A stretch of DNA of 8,752 nt from NCBI GenBank assembly GCA_021737905.1, contig JAIPDA010000089.1, positions 1 through 8,752 on the forward strand. Direction: 5' to 3'. A program made the translations under genes and the position numbers. Below are positions 6,162 through 8,752 of this stretch, piece by piece. Below the pieces are notes generated by a model. The model did not search any database, was not told the DNA's origin, and saw nothing but the letters and a program-made list of their open reading frames with translations. This DNA comes from Rhodoferax sp. (lineage in GTDB: Bacteria; Pseudomonadota; Gammaproteobacteria; Burkholderiales; Burkholderiaceae_C). How positions within the stretch are numbered: position 1 is the stretch's first letter; every line of letters begins with the position of its first letter.

Positions 6162-6814
6162 TTCTTCACCTTGGCCACTTCCTCAGCCACCAGCGCGGCC
6201 AGCTGATCAGGCCCGAAGCTGGGCAGGCTGCGGCCATTCACAAAGAAGGTGGGTGTCTTGGTCACTTGCAGCGCAGTGAGGTCTTCGATATCTTGCTGCA
6301 GCAAGGACTGTAGGCCGGGTTTCTCAATGTCCTGCCGCGCCTTGGTGATGTCCAGACCTGCCTGTTCAGCCACCACGAAAACGGTCTCGATGTTAGGCTG
6401 ACTATGGTCGGCCCAGGCGGGCTGCGCAGCAAGCACGGCCTCCAGCACCGCCTGGTACTTGCCCTGGCTCTTGGACGACTCTAACAACTTGACCACCATG
6501 TCCGAACCCTGGTGGAACGGCGCGTACCGGATCACGAGACGCACGTCGGTGGGGTACTGCGCCATGAGGTTCTTGACGATGGGATAGAACGCGCGGCAGG
6601 TCTCGCAGGCTGGGTCAAAGAACTCGACGATGGTGACCGGTGCGTTCTGCGGGCCAAACACCGGCGAGTGCATGCGCACCAGGCGGGCCTGCTCGGCCTT
6701 GACCTGCACTTCCTGCGCGGCCTGCACGCGCGATTTGTAGGCGTTCATGCCCAGGTAGAAGAACAAGGCAACGATGGCTAGCAGACCGATAACGGTGAAT
6801 TTTTTGGCGTTCAT
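6158..6814 (-). CDS. Membrane-anchored DsbA/thioredoxin-fold disulfide oxidoreductase
   Basis: This 218-residue protein is a DsbA/BdbD-like thiol oxidoreductase. One N-terminal membrane segment (about 7-23, VIGLLAIVALFFYLGMN) lacks a clear cleavage site and probably anchors it to the inner membrane with the catalytic domain in the periplasm. The active site is Cys70-Glu-Thr-Cys73 in FFDPACETC, and the cis-proline is Pro188 in TKTPTFFVNG. A helical insert lies between them. Glu-Thr between the cysteines differs from the Pro-His of E. coli DsbA, so the redox potential may differ. The ATG at 6814 overlaps the dsbB stop as ATGA. The frame stays open upstream to 7216, but that part only shadows dsbB. 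The neighbour DsbB is the likely electron acceptor. The next gene, SCO, starts within its stop. Confidence 0.93.
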   Translation of the reverse strand: MNAKKFTVIGLLAIVALFFYLGMNAYKSRVQAAQEVQVKAEQARLVRMHSPVFGPQNAPVTIVEFFDPACETCRAFYPIVKNLMAQYPTDVRLVIRYAPFHQGSDMVVKLLESSKSQGKYQAVLEAVLAAQPAWADHSQPNIETVFVVAEQAGLDITKARQDIEKPGLQSLLQQDIEDLTALQVTKTPTFFVNGRSLPSFGPDQLAALVAEEVAKVKK

Positions 6815-7227
6815 GAACGGGACTTTCTCAAATAAATAAAAAGCAGGAAGGCGATGGCGACGAAGGACAGAAGAGACAGCCAGGGAATCTGGATGCCATT
6901 CAGGATTTCGAGCCTCTGCTCGCTGCAAGAAGGCCCGGTGCCGCAAGGAACCCACCACTTGGGCACCCACCCGGCGATGAGTGCGGTGTGGTATCCGGCC
7001 ACCGCTGCACCACCAAGGGCCAGCGGCAGTGCATAGATGACCCCGCGCCGGTCCTCGGCGAAAGCGGCGATGCCCAGGATGATTGCAAGCGGGAACATGA
7101 AGATGCGCTGGTACCAGCAGAGCAGGCAGGGCGTCATGCCCATGACTTCGCCGATGAAAAACGCACCGAGAGTGGACACCAGAGCGAAGGCCCACGCGCC
7201 CATGATCCAGAACCATCCACGCTTCAT
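6811..7227 (-). CDS. dsbB: Disulfide bond formation protein B (DsbB/BdbC)
   Basis: DsbB reoxidises DsbA-type proteins and passes the electrons to quinone in the inner membrane. The 138-residue protein has four hydrophobic segments (about 5-25, 41-57, 65-86, 115-133). The first periplasmic loop holds Cys34-Leu-Leu-Cys37 (TPCLLCWYQR), and the second holds Cys95 and Cys101 (CGTGPSCSEQ). These are the two redox pairs of the family. It is shorter than E. coli DsbB (176) and closer to the compact BdbC type. A strong AAGGAG (7241-7236) lies 8 bases before ATG 7227 inside the end of lspA, whose stop overlaps the start as ATGA. It is paired with the DsbA-like gene immediately downstream. Confidence 0.95.
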   Translation of the reverse strand: MKRGWFWIMGAWAFALVSTLGAFFIGEVMGMTPCLLCWYQRIFMFPLAIILGIAAFAEDRRGVIYALPLALGGAAVAGYHTALIAGWVPKWWVPCGTGPSCSEQRLEILNGIQIPWLSLLSFVAIAFLLFIYLRKSRS

Positions 7228-7748
7228 GAAGGAAGCTCCTTAGGGCTTTTGCGGGTCAGTTGGCGCGGCGGCGCTTTCAACGAAACAAGGCACCAGGTCA
7301 GCGCGGCGCAGACGATGAAAACATCAGCCAGATTGAAGGCCGGCCAATGGATATTGCGCCAGTGAAAGTCTAGGAAGTCCACCACAGCGCCGATATGAAT
7401 GCGGTCCACAAGATTTCCGCCACCACCGCCCACCACGAAGGCGCCCGCCCAGCGGTCCAGCGGCTCAACGTGCGGCGCCAGGCACGCCACCGAAACGACA
7501 CCCACCACCAGCACTGAGACGCCGATGAAAAACCAGCGTTGCCACCCGCTGGCATCGGCCAACAATGAAAATGCCGCGCCCGTGTTGAGCACATGAACGA
7601 AGTTAAGCAAGTCAGTCACCCGAACCGCTTCACCCAGTTTGAGGATGGTGGAAAAATATGACTTGGTGGATTGATCCAGCAAGAGAAGGATGGAAACGGC
7701 GGCGAGCCACGTCCATCTGGGATTTCGCTGGGTCCAGCGAGCGGTCAT
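7224..7748 (-). CDS. lspA: Lipoprotein signal peptidase (signal peptidase II)
   Basis: LspA cleaves the signal peptide of diacylated prolipoproteins just before the lipobox cysteine. The 174-residue product has the four membrane segments of the family and its motifs: LDQSTK with Asp25, NTGAAFSLL with Asn55, GNLVDR with catalytic Asp115, and FNLADV with catalytic Asp142. The usual GGAxGN box reads GGGGGN here. I chose ATG 7748 because AAGGA at 7760-7756 precedes it and the extra upstream residues of the longer frame do not look like LspA. An accessory-cluster lspA is probably a second copy; the housekeeping gene normally lies by ileS, which is not here. LspA genes also occur in lead and cadmium operons (pbrC). 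The adjacent SCO lipoprotein is an obvious substrate. Confidence 0.95.
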   Translation of the reverse strand: MTARWTQRNPRWTWLAAVSILLLLDQSTKSYFSTILKLGEAVRVTDLLNFVHVLNTGAAFSLLADASGWQRWFFIGVSVLVVGVVSVACLAPHVEPLDRWAGAFVVGGGGGNLVDRIHIGAVVDFLDFHWRNIHWPAFNLADVFIVCAALTWCLVSLKAPPRQLTRKSPKELPS

Positions 7749-7766
7749 GAGAGAGTCCTTCCAAAA

Positions 7767-7800
7767 CGACCCGGGTCGGCCACCGCGTGAGACGGCGGCC
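7767..7800 (-). promoter_or_regulatory. Paired inverted repeats in the czcI-like / lspA gap
   Basis: The minus-strand transcript first forms a stem GGCCGCCG / CGGUGGCC (7800-7793 with 7785-7778, one G-U pair, 7-base loop). It then has the perfect 12-base palindrome CGACCCGGGTCG (7778-7767), directly followed by TTTT at 7766-7763. The lspA ribosome site starts a few bases later. This could be an attenuator, an RNA processing site or an operator. The U tract is too short for a confident terminator. Confidence 0.4.
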
Positions 7801-7843
7801 ACTTAATGCCTGGAGGATCGGGAAAGTCGTGCCTGTCAGCGCA

Positions 7844-8218
7844 TCAGCCGACGTCGTTCAACCCCGAACCTGTCGGGGTGAACCACTGGGGACGATACGG
7901 TTGCTCATGCCATGGTGACAAGCGGCGTTCGGTGAGGTGTTCGACCTGTTCAGAACCTGCGGAGATAGTCATAAACGCGCTGGTCGCCGTAAAAGCGGCG
8001 GCACAGTTCGCGTGGCAGTTTCCGCAATCGAGATCAAAGCCGCTGTCCCCAACGACCCCGTGATTAACACCCTCTACTGCCTGCCCATGGCCGGGCTGAT
8101 GGTGCGTGGCTTGCGGCCCCTGCGTGGCAGGAACGTGGCCGCAGCACGACGCTGCCGCTGCAGCCGAAAATTGCAACGGCAGCAGCGTGAGCATCAACAT
8201 GATCAGGAAAGCACGCAT
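7844..8218 (-). CDS. CzcI-like small periplasmic metal-resistance protein
   Basis: This 124-residue protein has a Sec signal (MRAFLIMLMLTLLPLQFSAA, cleavage expected near Ala23). The LLPLQFS stretch followed by Ala residues and an early Cys is characteristic of CzcI-like proteins of cobalt-zinc-cadmium efflux operons in Cupriavidus and relatives, whose exact role is unclear. The mature part is Cys/His rich: Cys25-Cys26 and His28, His39-His40, His44, His53, then CGNCHANC (Cys65, Cys68, His69, Cys72). The C-terminal part has a YRPQW motif near 108-112, resembling the RPxR/RPQW ends of the family. A longer frame from a TTG at 8248 adds ten residues, but ATG 8218 places the signal peptide at the N terminus. 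It lies 26 bases after the DUF3703 stop and 95 bases before lspA. Family assignment is from recalled motifs. Confidence 0.75.
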   Translation of the reverse strand: MRAFLIMLMLTLLPLQFSAAAAASCCGHVPATQGPQATHHQPGHGQAVEGVNHGVVGDSGFDLDCGNCHANCAAAFTATSAFMTISAGSEQVEHLTERRLSPWHEQPYRPQWFTPTGSGLNDVG

Positions 8219-8244
8219 GCGACGTATTTTAACCGGCAGCCATT

Positions 8245-8616
8245 TCAATGGTCGCGTGCACGGGCTATCAGCTCAGCCAGCTCGGAACGCACAGGCAAAG
8301 GCTCGAAGGCGCTCACCGTGGACCGCCCCGGGTTGCCTAGCGGCAGACGACCGCTCAGGTGGCCCAGCGGCACCAGCGCTAGGCGCAACAACTGTCCCAC
8401 AGCCTCGGGCCAGTCGCGGGTGCGCACAGACAAGTTCAGCATCTGTGCGTGGGTCTGCAGGTGTGGCCTGATGTGCAACTGTCCCACGACATGGGCCGCC
8501 TCTAGGTAAAGCCAGGCTTGATCTTCGGAGAATGCAGTTTTTGCGCTCTGGATCAGTTGGGCGTGGGCGGAGCCGTCAAATCTGCGATTGCCCGATGGCT
8601 CAGTGGACGTGGCCAT
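8245..8616 (-). CDS. DUF3703 family protein
   Basis: The 123-residue product has no signal peptide or membrane segment and is probably cytoplasmic. It fits DUF3703, a small family of unknown function common beside CDF exporters in metal-resistance loci of proteobacteria. Family-like features are AWLYLEAAHVVGQ (34-46), then His52 and His56 spaced H-x3-H with Met59, and GRLPLGNPGRSTVSAFEPLPV (89-109), matching the GNTGxxxVxxxxPMPI pattern. His42, His52 and His56 could bind metal, but this is inference. I chose ATG 8616 because AAGGA lies 8-9 bases upstream; the longer frame to GTG 8682 only overlaps the CDF gene. The start overlaps the end of the CDF gene by 17 bases, so the two are probably coupled. 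Confidence 0.82.
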   Translation of the reverse strand: MATSTEPSGNRRFDGSAHAQLIQSAKTAFSEDQAWLYLEAAHVVGQLHIRPHLQTHAQMLNLSVRTRDWPEAVGQLLRLALVPLGHLSGRLPLGNPGRSTVSAFEPLPVRSELAELIARARDH

Positions 8617-8752
8617 GGCGGTCTTCCTTGGCACTATCTTCGCCCAGTTCACCGCGCGCCTGCTGCAGCACGGTCCAGCCACCGTGCAAGGCGAGCGCCG
8701 CCATCAGGCTGGCTACCGCAAGATCAGGCCAGGCCGATCCAGTGCCAAACAC
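8600..8752 (-). CDS. Cation diffusion facilitator (CDF) efflux protein, C-terminal end only
   Basis: Only the last 50 codons are in the window; the rest lies beyond the right edge. The reading TGSAWPDLAVASLMAALALH, then GGWTVLQQARGEL, corresponds to the last transmembrane helix of CDF exporters: a W-P-D entry where most CDFs have D-P, followed by a small-residue helix and a Leu/Arg/Glu exit. These proteins exchange cytoplasmic Zn, Co, Cd or Ni for protons. The protein stops 13 residues after that helix with a His-bearing tail (EDRHGHVH), so it lacks the usual cytoplasmic metal-sensing C-terminal domain of about 80 residues. Such short CDF proteins are known in Burkholderiales metal loci. Metal specificity cannot be judged from this piece. 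Confidence 0.75.
   Translation of the reverse strand: MFGTGSAWPDLAVASLMAALALHGGWTVLQQARGELGEDSAKEDRHGHVH

Noticed and set aside
6815..7216. N-terminal extension of the DsbA-like frame to 352 codons
   Set aside because: The extra part is an out-of-frame shadow of dsbB. The ATG at 6814 overlaps the dsbB stop and begins a proper membrane anchor.
7749..7802. N-terminal extension of lspA by 18 codons
   Set aside because: A good AAGGA site precedes ATG 7748, and the extra residues cover the inverted repeats and lack LspA similarity.
7937..8509. Plus-strand 190-codon frame
   Set aside because: It is antisense to the CzcI-like and DUF3703 genes, spans their junction, and resembles no protein.
8617..8682. 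Longer DUF3703 start at GTG 8682
   Set aside because: It would overlap the CDF gene by 83 bases with non-family residues, whereas ATG 8616 has a ribosome site at the right distance.
5001..8752. Second copy of the tmRNA 3' end as an attR/attL pair
   Set aside because: I looked for the T-arm and acceptor sequence to the right of ssrA on both strands and saw no copy inside the window. The element boundary, if any, is outside.

Overview
The window looks chromosomal and comes from a GC-rich betaproteobacterium, probably Burkholderiales and most likely near the Comamonadaceae. This rests on the tmRNA tag ANDERFALAA, the local order gyrA / OmpA-family gene / ubiG / gph / ssrA, and the style of the proteins. 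The genus is not settled by the sequence.

The left part (1 to about 5040) is core genome. A 3'-truncated gyrA lies on the minus strand. It is divergent from a plus-strand OmpA-family peptidoglycan-binding lipid-free outer-membrane protein gene that ends at a strong terminator. Next come the overlapping pair ubiG (ubiquinone methyltransferase) and gph (HAD phosphatase, possibly MupP), then ssrA (tmRNA) with its own promoter and a bidirectional terminator.

The middle (about 5041 to 5393) has no credible gene. It lies just downstream of the 3' end of ssrA, a classic integration site for genomic islands. It holds degenerate short repeats and abuts a broken UPF0060/YnfA gene of which only the first 39 codons remain. 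I read it as a scarred junction between core and accessory DNA.

The right part (5394 to 8752) is one minus-strand accessory cluster, transcribed towards ssrA. In transcription order it encodes: the C-terminal end of a CDF metal-efflux protein (cut by the window edge), a DUF3703 protein, a CzcI-like small periplasmic Cys/His-rich protein, signal peptidase II (LspA), a DsbB-type quinone-linked oxidase, a membrane-anchored DsbA/thioredoxin-fold protein with a CETC site, a SCO-family lipoprotein with the CxxxC...H copper site, and the YnfA fragment. Several genes overlap by 4 bases, so they are likely co-translated. The set suggests a metal-stress module that joins cytoplasmic metal export to periplasmic thiol/copper handling. 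It carries its own lipoprotein peptidase and an evident lipoprotein substrate (SCO). The individual families are known; the joint function is inference.
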